Shown here: one piece after another, positions 1-7,218 of the stretch
Layout of the letters: every line of letters starts with the position of its first letter
How positions within the stretch are numbered: position 1 is the first letter of the stretch
NCBI GenBank assembly: GCA_023132545.1
Contig: JAGLYB010000048.1
Coordinates: forward strand, 1-15,129
DNA from: Candidatus Bipolaricaulota bacterium
GTDB taxonomy: Bacteria > Bipolaricaulota > Bipolaricaulia > UBA7950 > UBA9294
Length of the DNA stretch: 15,129 bases
Direction of reading: 5' to 3'
Position numbers and translations under genes: made by a program
The notes under the pieces: model-generated
The model's database searches: none
The model's input: only the letters and a program-made list of their open reading frames with translations
Told to the model about the DNA's origin: nothing

Positions 1-1139
1 CAGGTTCCGGATAGGGGCGGATGCTCACCGATCAACGTCCTCAAGAGCGTTGTCTTCCCGCACCCGTTGGGCCCGATAATGGCGACCTTTTCGCCTCGAT
101 AAACGATGGCTTCGGGTATTGAGAACAACGTTTGGTCGAAGCCGATGTTCAGATCGCGAACCGAGATCACCCTCTTGCCTGGGAGTACGGACATGTTGAT
201 TTGAAGGGATATTCGTTTGGCATCTTTAGGACGCTCGATCCGAGTCTTCTCGATCCGTTCCAGCTTCCTCTCGCGATCCTTGGCTTGGCGAACCTTCTGC
301 CCCGCCTTGTGACGGCGAACAAAATCCTTGTACTTGTCGATCGTTTCTTCTTGCTGCTCGTAAGCTTTCAACCGACGCTCTCGATCGGAATCCCGTTGCG
401 CTCTGGATTGGGAGTAACCGACGTTGTAGACGGTGACTTCTTCGAAGGCCATGTCCCAGGTTCGATTGGCTACGCGATCGAGCAAATGACGGTCGTGCGA
501 TACGAGGATCAGCGCACCGGGGAATTGGAGCAGCGTGTCTTCCAGCCAGTCAAGGGCGGCAAAATCGAGGTGATTGGTGGGCTCGTCGAGCATCAGCAAA
601 TCGGGAGCTTCCAACAAGACGCGCGCCAGAGCGGCCCGCGCTTCTTCGCCTCCGGAAAGCACATTGACCGATGTATCGAATTGGTCCGGTGTGAAACCTA
701 CGCCGATGAGGGCGGATCGAATGCGAGCATCGATTTCATATCCGCCCGATCGCTCGAACTCGTGCAGCAGATCGTCGTATCGATGAATTGACTCGGAGTC
801 TTGCGCGCCGTCGGCAATCGCATGTTCCAATTGTCGCAGTTCCTTTTCTATCGAATGAAGATGAGCGAACGGGTGCTGCATGGCTTCTCTTAACGTCCCC
901 TTACCCTGCAGGCGAACGGTTTGCGACAGGTATCCGGTTCGGACCTCTCCGATCCGTCGTACGGCACCTTCGGACGGCGGTTCCAGATTGGCGATGATCT
1001 TGAGCAGGGTCGATTTTCCGACCCCGTTGTCGCCGATCAACGCGATTCGATCGCGGAGGGCTACTTGGCTTGAAAACGGATCGAACAGGATGTCGGCAGC
1101 GAATGCCTTGCTCAACCGCTCAATTTGCAGAATGGACAT
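1..1139 (-). CDS. ABC-F family ATPase (translation-factor type), 3' end cut by window
   Basis: Reading leftwards from ATG at 1139, the frame stays open for 379 codons to the window edge. Residues 36-44 form Walker A (GDNGVGKST). Q73 is a Q-loop candidate, LSGGE at 161-165 is the ABC signature, and LLMLDEPTNHLD at 181-192 is Walker B, with the H-switch His at 215 in SHDRH. A charged helical linker follows at about 240-305, then a second nucleotide-binding domain begins, with Walker A GPNGCGKTT at 356-364. Two ABC domains in one chain, no membrane segments and an Arg/Lys/Glu-rich linker are the ABC-F pattern. Known members bind the ribosome E site and act on stalled or antibiotic-bound ribosomes. 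Which subgroup this is (Uup, EttA, YfmR or YdiF type) cannot be settled without the C-terminus. The start begins MSILQIERLSKAF, the usual first strand; no strong Shine-Dalgarno precedes it. The gene is divergent from amrS, with 84 nt between the starts. Confidence 0.93.
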   Translation of the reverse strand, partial: MSILQIERLSKAFAADILFDPFSSQVALRDRIALIGDNGVGKSTLLKIIANLEPPSEGAVRRIGEVRTGYLSQTVRLQGKGTLREAMQHPFAHLHSIEKELRQLEHAIADGAQDSESIHRYDDLLHEFERSGGYEIDARIRSALIGVGFTPDQFDTSVNVLSGGEEARAALARVLLEAPDLLMLDEPTNHLDFAALDWLEDTLLQFPGALILVSHDRHLLDRVANRTWDMAFEEVTVYNVGYSQSRAQRDSDRERRLKAYEQQEETIDKYKDFVRRHKAGQKVRQAKDRERKLERIEKTRIERPKDAKRISLQINMSVLPGKRVISVRDLNIGFDQTLFSIPEAIVYRGEKVAIIGPNGCGKTTLLRTLIGEHPPLSGT

Positions 1140-1223
1140 GGCGTTGATGGTACGATACCAACGACAGGGAGCAAAGGATTTCTTTCTTCACAATCGGTGT
1201 GCTAGCATGCCGGGGTGTGAACC

Positions 1224-2246
1224 ATGCACGAAGCCATATTGTACGACCGGATTACTGAGGGACGCGTGCACTGTCAGCTGTGTTCTCATCGCTGCATCAT
1301 TGCAGACGGAGAACGCGGTATCTGCAACGTGAGACAGAATGACGCAGGTACGTTGGTGAGTCTGGTGTATGAGCGTATCATTGCTCGCGATGTGGATCCC
1401 ATCGAGAAGAAGCCGCTGTTCCATTTCTACCCCGGCACCCGGGCCTACTCAATTGCCACTGTGGGATGCAACTTCACCTGTCTCTATTGTCAGAATCACC
1501 ACATCTCTCAATATCCGCGTACTCATAGGGGACAGATCATGGGTGATCGCGTGCCCGCCGCCGAAATCGTGGAGGATGCCGTTGAGTCGGGTTGCCACTC
1601 GATTGCCTATACCTATACCGAGCCGACCATTGCCATCGAATATGTTTTGGAAGTAATGGAGGCGGCACGTGAAGCCGACCTCACCAATGTCTGGGTGACC
1701 AATGGATATTTCACAGCCGAGGCCGCTGATCTCATCATCCCGTTCCTTGACGCAGCCAACGTGGATCTCAAGGGGATCTCCGATCAGATGTACCACGACA
1801 TCGTTGGAGGGAACGTGCGGCCCGTGCTGAACACGATCGAGCGGTTGGTTCGTGCGGGTGTGTGGGTGGAGGTGACGACCCTGATCATCCCCGGGGTCAA
1901 TGATTCAGAGAACGATTTGCAGTGGACGGCGGAAGCCATTCGCGGCATCAGCCCGACCATCCCTTGGCATGTGAGTCGATTCTTTCCCGCCCATCGGATG
2001 GCCAATCGAACACGGACGCCGATCCGCACATTGGAAACGGCCAGAGACATCGGCCGCAAAGCGGGACTTCAGTTTGTGTACATCGGCAATCTACCTGGTG
2101 AAGGTGAATCCACCTATTGTCCAACCTGCGGTGCCAAGGTCATTGCACGTTCAGGGTTCCTGGTGAAGAAGCTTCGATTGCTGGAGGGAATCTGCCCTGA
2201 GTGTGAGACCGCTATCCCCGGAGTCTGGTTTGCGGCCGACCCTTAG
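1224..2246 (+). CDS. amrS: AmmeMemoRadiSam system radical SAM enzyme (AmrS-like)
   Basis: The 340-residue protein carries the radical SAM cluster motif C82-x3-C86-x2-C89 (CNFTCLYC). An N-terminal cysteine set (C17, C20, C24, C34) and a C-terminal zinc-ribbon-like set (C309, C312, C334, C337) flank it. The end, IPGVW plus five residues, and the length match full-length AmrS proteins, so the gene looks intact. YTEPT near 131-135 and the VDLKG stretch near 180-184 also fit the family, which is related to pyruvate formate-lyase-activating enzymes. In other genomes this family is grouped with AMMECR1 and MEMO homologues; its substrate is not established, and no partner gene is in this window. ATG at 1224 follows a GGGGTG stretch that could serve as a ribosome site. 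The gene is transcribed away from the ABC-F gene. The next gene to the right is on the opposite strand, so the transcript should end in the 2247-2536 spacer. Confidence 0.93.
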   Translation: MHEAILYDRITEGRVHCQLCSHRCIIADGERGICNVRQNDAGTLVSLVYERIIARDVDPIEKKPLFHFYPGTRAYSIATVGCNFTCLYCQNHHISQYPRTHRGQIMGDRVPAAEIVEDAVESGCHSIAYTYTEPTIAIEYVLEVMEAAREADLTNVWVTNGYFTAEAADLIIPFLDAANVDLKGISDQMYHDIVGGNVRPVLNTIERLVRAGVWVEVTTLIIPGVNDSENDLQWTAEAIRGISPTIPWHVSRFFPAHRMANRTRTPIRTLETARDIGRKAGLQFVYIGNLPGEGESTYCPTCGAKVIARSGFLVKKLRLLEGICPECETAIPGVWFAADP

Positions 2247-2248
2247 AA

Positions 2249-2261
2249 GCCACGACGTGGC
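2249..2261 (+). terminator. short stem-loop after amrS, possible terminator without U-tract
   Basis: GCCAC (2249-2253) and GTGGC (2257-2261) pair around a 3-nt loop, starting 3 nt after the amrS stop codon. No T-run follows, so it is not a classical intrinsic terminator. In the rest of the 290-nt spacer to 2536 I see only another small palindrome, AGCGC/GCGCT at 2391-2403, and the hairpin next to 2530. I recognise no gene there. Confidence 0.25.
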
Positions 2262-2496
2262 ATTATGAGCCTGTTGAGGGAACCCTTGTGGATGTGTGTT
2301 GGTTGGGACCGGAGGACGCGTTTCGAACTTTGGCTCCGTGGATCATGGATGAAATCGCTTTGACCTCCATTCTCTGAACAGGATAACTGTAGCGCGCTGC
2401 GCTGCTAGGTGTTGGCACAAGTTTGGGAACCCTGAGGACCAGATTCTTTGCTGCAAGAACGATCCAGAGAACAGGACATGGTCAGATTGTCAGGAC

Positions 2497-2530
2497 GGGC
2501 CTTGTGGTTGATGAGCACAAGTCTCAGCCC
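2497..2530 (-). terminator. bulged stem-loop after the transglutaminase-like gene
   Basis: On the minus strand, GGGC (2530-2527) pairs with GCCC (2500-2497) and CTTGTG (2521-2516) with CACAAG (2506-2501). There is a 5-nt one-sided bulge (2526-2522) and a 9-nt loop. The structure begins 6 nt after the stop codon of the gene ending at 2537. No U-run follows, so it may be a mRNA 3'-end hairpin or a terminator of non-canonical type. Confidence 0.35.
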
Positions 2531-2536
2531 ATTCAT

Positions 2537-3352
2537 TTACTCTAGACCCAAAGCACGTCGGACGCGCCCGATTCCGAACTCGTTGATTGTGTAGTCAAAT
2601 GATGTATATGGCGCATTCAATATCGGCGTGATAAGGAACCCAAGGACTGACGGTGTCGGGAGGTAGTTACTTACAGTGACATGAGAGCGCTTCGTCCAAA
2701 GCGGACTACCAGGGTGATTGGCGAACCAATCGAGATTGAGCCAGTATCCCCAGTCAGTGAAGTACAGCCAGCCAATCTCCTCGTGCTTCGCCTCTTCGAG
2801 AGTGACGTTGTATCTTGCCATGACATAAACAAGGTTTCCGGCAATCGTCTCATCATCTGAGCCGATGTAGACCAGAGTGTAGGCATGTCCACCTTCCGGA
2901 GATTGCTCAGCTCTCACCATAGCTGATCCGCCAATTACTCGAACTCCTGCTGCCACGAGAATGGCGAAGTCGTCGCAATCTCCACGCAACCCAGCTCGTA
3001 TCGTGTCGCTGGAGCTGTAGAACCTGTCAAATGGAGCGTAAGGGTCGCTTACGTATCCCCAGTTGTTATAGCAATGGCTCCACATATCACATACTTGAGC
3101 CATATTGTAGTAGCCGTAGTGATTGTTCCGAATGCACGAGAGTATGAACGGTCTGGTAATCTCGCTAGAGTAATCGATGGCCAGACGGATACGAATGGCA
3201 AGCGCAGCATCGAAGACAGCATCGCCAACTGCGACTATCAAGTCTCCCAAAACGTCGAGCAGATCTCCCAGCGGGTCATCCTCGGCATGGCCGATACTGA
3301 TGCTCATCGATAACATGCAGACAGTTCCAATTGCGCAGATCGCGTATTTCAT
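2537..3352 (-). CDS. secreted transglutaminase-like cysteine-domain protein
   Basis: This 271-residue protein starts MKYAICAIG and has a signal peptide with likely cleavage after GHA (residues 21-23). The mature part holds a transglutaminase-like core: GDCDDFAIL with the nucleophile candidate C126, GGHAYTLVYIG with H156, and WLNLDW with D208. Together these give the Cys-His-Asp triad of the papain-like transglutaminase superfamily. Bacterial members of this class are cysteine peptidases or cross-linking or amidase-type enzymes acting outside the cytoplasm; the substrate here is unknown. The motif 'RAGLRGDCDDF' is typical of the short bacterial transglutaminase-like proteins. I chose the ATG at 3352 over an in-frame TTG at 3373, because it puts a Lys and the hydrophobic core right at the N-terminus. 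The gene sits alone between amrS and a transposase element. Its base composition is AT-richer than the neighbours: by hand count 24 G+C of 60 at 3061-3120, against 34 of 60 at 9661-9720. That suggests horizontal acquisition. Confidence 0.8.
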   Translation of the reverse strand: MKYAICAIGTVCMLSMSISIGHAEDDPLGDLLDVLGDLIVAVGDAVFDAALAIRIRLAIDYSSEITRPFILSCIRNNHYGYYNMAQVCDMWSHCYNNWGYVSDPYAPFDRFYSSSDTIRAGLRGDCDDFAILVAAGVRVIGGSAMVRAEQSPEGGHAYTLVYIGSDDETIAGNLVYVMARYNVTLEEAKHEEIGWLYFTDWGYWLNLDWFANHPGSPLWTKRSHVTVSNYLPTPSVLGFLITPILNAPYTSFDYTINEFGIGRVRRALGLE

Positions 3353-3415
3353 GACAACAGAATAGCAACTCAACAGGGCTATGTGAAACTGCTAATGATC
3401 ACAAAGCAGAAAAGC

Positions 3416-3443
3416 AGGGTCAAGTCTTGCAATACGACACTAG
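3416..3443 (+). repeat. left inverted repeat of the RAYT element
   Basis: This 28-bp end starts AGGGTCAAGTCTTGCAAT and finishes in ACACTAG. It pairs with 4299-4326 with two mismatches. Its core CAAGTCTTG is itself nearly palindromic. It includes the transposase stop codon (reverse complement of CTA at 3440-3442). Confidence 0.8.
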
Positions 3444-4279
3444 AGATTGGCAGATTCTACTTGCTCGTGTTTCCTGAGTCTGCGACTGACGGTGGCGTAG
3501 TGAATGACAAGGTGATCGGCGATCTCCTTCATCGTGTACCCGTGCTCACGGTATGCTTCGAAAATCATCGCGTTGTCCTCTGCGTTGCGGAAGATTTTGG
3601 CTAGACTCGGACGACTCACAAGACGTTGACGTCGAGAGATTTCCTTCAACTCCGATCGTATGGGTAGGCTTTCGACAAACGCCTTTGTTCCGAGATAGAT
3701 CTGCCCCTTCAAGTCTTCCCACGGTGATGTGCCTCGACCAACGGACACGAAGTGTTTGTATGCCTCCTGTGCGTTCAGTCTGAGATTATCGAACTGGGAG
3801 AGGATCCAATCAACGGTCAGCAGAGGGAGCACTTCGTCCATGCCAACGGTAGCTCGATAGCTGCTCCACTTCCAATCCTCGGCACGCTGAACCATGTTCG
3901 CGCGAACGGGATTCAATACAACGTAGCGACATAGCTCAAGGAGATATGCATCCTTCTCAACGAGGATCGCCTTGAAGCGCCCCTGGAAGAGATGGCCGAC
4001 ACGGCCATGATGTCGATTGAAGGCTTGGGTGTAAACCCCGTTGAGCTGGCGCATCCCACGAGAGAGCGTGGGGTCGATCGTTTCGATAAGAAGATGATAA
4101 TGGTTGGTCATCAGGCAATACGCATGACAAAGCCAATTGAAGCGATCGCAAACTTGATGAACAAGCTTAAGGAATGCGATCCGATCGATGTCATCAAGGA
4201 AGACACCCTGTCGTTCGTTCCCTCTCCCGGTAATGTGGTAAACGGCACCGGGATATTCAATCCTCAGAGGTCTGGCCAT
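3440..4279 (-). CDS. REP-associated tyrosine transposase (RAYT, Y1_Tnp family)
   Basis: The 279-residue protein opens with MARPLRIEYPGAVYHITGRG, the characteristic N-terminus of this family. The metal-binding HUH motif is H60-Y61-H62 in MTNHYHLLIE. GHLFQGRFKA at 95-104 and RYVVLNPVRA at 118-127 are further family blocks; Y119 is the likely catalytic tyrosine by analogy with other RAYTs. The C-terminal third ends in a helix-turn-helix-like segment (about 240-272: GYTMKEIADHLVIHYATVSRRL), present in longer RAYT subfamilies and possibly used for DNA recognition. These single-strand endonucleases cut and join at palindromic REP-type sequences, and the inverted repeats flanking this gene are its probable substrates. 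All motifs are intact with no frameshift, so the enzyme may be active. Many chromosomal RAYTs are domesticated single copies, so mobility is not proven. Confidence 0.92.
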   Translation of the reverse strand: MARPLRIEYPGAVYHITGRGNERQGVFLDDIDRIAFLKLVHQVCDRFNWLCHAYCLMTNHYHLLIETIDPTLSRGMRQLNGVYTQAFNRHHGRVGHLFQGRFKAILVEKDAYLLELCRYVVLNPVRANMVQRAEDWKWSSYRATVGMDEVLPLLTVDWILSQFDNLRLNAQEAYKHFVSVGRGTSPWEDLKGQIYLGTKAFVESLPIRSELKEISRRQRLVSRPSLAKIFRNAEDNAMIFEAYREHGYTMKEIADHLVIHYATVSRRLRKHEQVESANL

Positions 4280-4298
4280 GAGGGCAGTCTAGCAGAAA

Positions 4299-4326
4299 CT
4301 AGTGTTGGATTGCAAGACTTGACCCT
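4299..4326 (-). repeat. right inverted repeat of the RAYT element
   Basis: This is the mirror of 3416-3443, with 26 of 28 positions complementary; mismatches are at the 19th and 21st bases counted from the outer end. Just outside it, ACATGCT occurs twice in tandem (4327-4340), and a third ACATGC follows at 4356-4361. Confidence 0.8.
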
Positions 4327-4403
4327 ACATGCTACATGCTGTGGTGACGAAAAAAACATGCAGATGGATGAAGGCAAGGAACAGGGAATGTGTGAAACAG
4401 CTG

Positions 4404-4826
4404 CTATTGTTTCGAGATGTTGACGCGCCGGTCCTCATCTTCCAGTAACTCGATAGTTACTTGGAAGGTGCTGATCTCTATCAGTCCATCGATTCGATCG
4501 GGCCATTCGACGATGCTTACACCGGATTCGGGAGGCAAGTAGTCGTCCAAACCGACTTCCGCCAACTCGTCCAAAGTGGATACGCGATAGGCGTCGATGT
4601 GGTGCATACACATTCGTCCCTGGTACGAGCGGGCGATCATGTAGCTGGGCGAGACGACGACATCCGTAATTAGCAGCCCTTTGGCAATGCCTTTACAGAG
4701 CGTGGTCTTGCCCGACCCTAACGGCCCGACCAGAGACACCACCATACCGTCAGTCAGGATGGAGGCCAGCTCGATGCCGATTTCCTCCATTTCCGAGGGC
4801 GTGTGTGCGATGATTGTCTTGTTCAT
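4404..4826 (-). CDS. tsaE: tRNA threonylcarbamoyladenosine biosynthesis ATPase TsaE
   Basis: TsaE is the ATPase that works with TsaB and TsaD to place the threonylcarbamoyl group on A37 of ANN-decoding tRNAs (t6A). The 140-residue protein is of normal size. Walker A is GPLGSGKTT (34-42). The family block SPSYMIA lies at 59-65, where SPT[FY] is more usual. HIDAYR (76-81), LDELAEVGLDDYL (85-97) and IVEWPDRI (105-112) complete the TsaE signature. The start codon overlaps the pheT stop by one base (TGATG), implying translational coupling, and the gene is the last of the operon that begins at 11334. No convincing intrinsic terminator follows; a run of seven A at 4350-4356 reads as U7 in this direction but lacks a stem in front. 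The RAYT element lies 78 nt downstream. Confidence 0.95.
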   Translation of the reverse strand: MNKTIIAHTPSEMEEIGIELASILTDGMVVSLVGPLGSGKTTLCKGIAKGLLITDVVVSPSYMIARSYQGRMCMHHIDAYRVSTLDELAEVGLDDYLPPESGVSIVEWPDRIDGLIEISTFQVTIELLEDEDRRVNISKQ

Positions 4827-7198
4827 CAGGTGCGTAGATGAACGTCCAAGGTTTCGAGTCCCTTGGCGATTCGGTCAATGGAAGAAGAGACCTCGGCGTC
4901 TGTCAATGTACGATCTGATTCGCGGAAGGACAGTTCATAGGTCAACGATTTTTGATCGGAAGCAATCTGCTCACCCTGATACATGTCGTAGAGCAAGGCG
5001 GAATGAACGACTGGTTCTTTGAGAAGAACCTCGCGGATTTGGGCTTCCGGCAACGCCCGCGGGGCGGAAACGGACAAGTCTCGTTTGGACTGCGGGAACT
5101 GCGATATCTTTTCGTATCGGATGGCGCTTTCCGTAGCTGCCGTGATCTGGGTCCCTGAGAATTCGAACAGAACGATCGGAACTTGAATCGCGAACTGTTC
5201 GATCAAGGACGGGTCGAGTGCTCCCATGAACCCCACGCGCACCCCTGCATGCTCGAACCAAGCGCTTTGGGACGGATGCAGGAATGAGGGTGTCTCCTCG
5301 GGAACGATCGCAAGGTCGTCAAGATTCAGCCGTGCGAACAGTTCATCGAGAATGCCCTTGGCCAACGGTAGAGAGATCATCTTCTTGCCTTGCAACGGGA
5401 TTCCCGTCCTGCCGAACAAGATGCCGCCTAGTGTCTCCTGCTCTCCGCCGGAACGAGAGAACGTGCGTCCCCATTCGAAGATCATACCCCCATCCACACC
5501 TTGGCTGAGGTTTGTTTCCACGACAGTTAGGAGGTCGGGCAGTAAGCTGTTACGAAGTGCCGTTTGGCCTTGCGTCATCGGGTTGCTGATGTGGACGAGA
5601 TCGTCATCGGGTTGGCCGAGGATCTCTCGCCAAGCGCGATTGTCGAACCCGTCGGTGATGACCTCGAACATGCCTTGTCCAACCAGAGCCTCTCGCACTC
5701 GATCCTTGTCTCTCTCGATGCGATCCTTGCGACCAATCCGCAGGACGGGAGACGGCGAACAAGACGACAGGCGATCGTAGCCATAGACTCGGCCGATGTC
5801 CTCAATCAGATCGATCTCACGCTCCAGGTCCCGGCGATGAGCGGGAACAGAGACACGAATGGCATCGCCATCGGCCTCGGCAGGAATCTGCAGTCGAGTC
5901 AAGATATCAAGGCAAGTGGCCTGGTCGACATCAATACCCAGTACGGCGACCACACGTTTGGGGCGCAGTTGAAGCGTTGTTGATTCGACTGGGACCGGAT
6001 AGGCGTCGGCAAGACCGGCGTGCACTTGACATCCCGTCATCTGCTGAATGAGATGGGTTGCACGCTCAGCAACGAAGGGAATGGTTACCGGATTCAGATC
6101 TCGTTCAAACCGTTGTGAGGCCTCGGAGCGCAGGCTTACAGATCGAGCGGACATGCGAATTCGGTATCCGAAGAAGGACGCAATTTCCAGGAGTACGCGC
6201 GACGTCTCGGGGCGAATCTCCGAACGCTCGCCACCCATGACACCAGCCAACGCAACGCCGCCGTTTCGGTCCGCAATCATCAGTACATCTGAGGAAAGCT
6301 TACGATCGGTTCCATCCAGCGTGCGGAACGCCTCGCCCTGTGTTGCGCGCCGAATGGCGATGGGCTCCTGCACCAAGTCGGCGTCGAATGGATGGAGAGG
6401 ATGGCCCAGTTCGAGCATGACAATGTTGGTCGCATCCACTACGTTGGACAGGGGCCGCATGCCGGCCTTGATCAACCGATGCTGTGTGTGCAGTGGAGAC
6501 GGTTTGATGTGAATGCCCTCCATCAGCTTGGCGGCATAGCGCGGCGTATCCTTGGAATCTTCGATCTCGATGCGCACAACATCGGTAACTGGAGGAAGCG
6601 TTTCTTCAACCGACGTATCCAGATCAGCCAGTGGGCGATTCAGGATGGCGGCTACTTCGCGGGCCACTCCATAGACCGAGGCGCAGTCGGGTCGATTGGA
6701 CGGAACCTTGACATCGAGAATGAAGTCGTCGTATTCGAACAGCTTGGTGAGGTCGGTGCCGATGACGAGATTGAGCTCAGCCGGGAAATCCCAGATACCG
6801 GCGGATTTTTCTTCCAACCCCAGTTCTGCCTTGGAGCAGATCATGCCATTGGAAACCTGTCCACGAATCTTGCGGCGTTCGATCTTAAATCCTCCCGGAA
6901 GCTCCCCCCCGGGCTTGACCACAGGAACGGTCATGCCGGCGGCGACATTGGGTGCGCCACACACGATCTCGACTGTTTCGGTTCCCAGGTTGACATTACA
7001 GAGACTGAGGTGATCGGAGTCAGGCAAGGGCTGGCACGTTTCTACATACCCCACGACGGCTTCGCTCAAGCTGCCGGTTCTCTCAATGCCTTCGACTTCC
7101 AATCCAGCCAGCGTCAATCGCTGAGCCAGCTGGTCGATGGATTCCTCTGTGACTTCAATCTCAACGTAGTCTGCCAACCAGCGGCATGGCACCTTCAT
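4826..7198 (-). CDS. pheT: phenylalanine--tRNA ligase beta subunit
   Basis: The 790-residue length is typical of bacterial PheT. The domain order is as expected: N-terminal helix-strand region (MKVPCRWLADYVE), EMAP-type tRNA-binding OB fold (about 43-152), and B3/B4 editing region (about 206-380, with NVVDATN, HPLHPFDAD and GVMGGE). Then come B5 (about 405-475, ending DIGRVYGYD), the catalytic-like core (about 490-690) and the C-terminal anticodon-binding FDX-ACB domain (about 695-790, starting with SQFPQSKRDLSV). PheT combines with PheS into an alpha2-beta2 enzyme that charges tRNA-Phe; the beta subunit contributes tRNA binding and mischarge editing. A very strong ribosome site, GGGAGGAGG at 7212-7204, lies five bases before ATG. 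The gene follows the peptidase gene by 20 nt and overlaps tsaE. pheS, usually the gene before pheT, is absent from the window. Confidence 0.97.
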   Translation of the reverse strand: MKVPCRWLADYVEIEVTEESIDQLAQRLTLAGLEVEGIERTGSLSEAVVGYVETCQPLPDSDHLSLCNVNLGTETVEIVCGAPNVAAGMTVPVVKPGGELPGGFKIERRKIRGQVSNGMICSKAELGLEEKSAGIWDFPAELNLVIGTDLTKLFEYDDFILDVKVPSNRPDCASVYGVAREVAAILNRPLADLDTSVEETLPPVTDVVRIEIEDSKDTPRYAAKLMEGIHIKPSPLHTQHRLIKAGMRPLSNVVDATNIVMLELGHPLHPFDADLVQEPIAIRRATQGEAFRTLDGTDRKLSSDVLMIADRNGGVALAGVMGGERSEIRPETSRVLLEIASFFGYRIRMSARSVSLRSEASQRFERDLNPVTIPFVAERATHLIQQMTGCQVHAGLADAYPVPVESTTLQLRPKRVVAVLGIDVDQATCLDILTRLQIPAEADGDAIRVSVPAHRRDLEREIDLIEDIGRVYGYDRLSSCSPSPVLRIGRKDRIERDKDRVREALVGQGMFEVITDGFDNRAWREILGQPDDDLVHISNPMTQGQTALRNSLLPDLLTVVETNLSQGVDGGMIFEWGRTFSRSGGEQETLGGILFGRTGIPLQGKKMISLPLAKGILDELFARLNLDDLAIVPEETPSFLHPSQSAWFEHAGVRVGFMGALDPSLIEQFAIQVPIVLFEFSGTQITAATESAIRYEKISQFPQSKRDLSVSAPRALPEAQIREVLLKEPVVHSALLYDMYQGEQIASDQKSLTYELSFRESDRTLTDAEVSSSIDRIAKGLETLDVHLRT

Positions 7199-7218
7199 GG
7201 ACTCCTCCTCCCGAAACC

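Larger units (their letters stand above)
3416..4326 (-). mobile_element. RAYT (IS200-like Y1 transposase) element with inverted-repeat ends
   Basis: A 911-bp unit consists of one transposase gene plus 28-bp inverted ends at 3416-3443 and 4299-4326. Reading inwards from each end, both begin AGGGTCAAGTCTTGCAAT and differ at only two of the remaining ten positions (26/28 identical). The left end runs over the transposase stop codon; the right end lies 20 nt upstream of the start codon. Flanking imperfect palindromic sequences recognised by their own Y1 transposase are the known arrangement of RAYT/REP systems. No clear target-site duplication is visible, as expected for HUH enzymes. Confidence 0.75.

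Noticed and set aside
132..791. 219-codon plus-strand frame over the ABC-F gene
   Set aside because: The minus strand encodes uninterrupted Walker A, signature and Walker B motifs here, so the plus-strand frame is a shadow.
2242..2378. Open reading in the +1 frame continuing past the amrS stop, about 45 codons with protein-like composition
   Set aside because: It has no good start or ribosome site. AmrS already ends in its normal IPGVW terminus, so neither a frameshifted extension nor a small gene can be supported; a decayed gene remnant is possible.
3353..3373. Upstream TTG start giving a 278-residue transglutaminase-like protein
   Set aside because: TTG is rarer, and the added residues SCYSVV spoil the signal peptide; the ATG at 3352 gives a normal Lys-then-hydrophobic leader.
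4350..4356. A7 run read as U7 after tsaE, possible intrinsic terminator
   Set aside because: I find no stem directly upstream of it in the tsaE direction, so it does not qualify.
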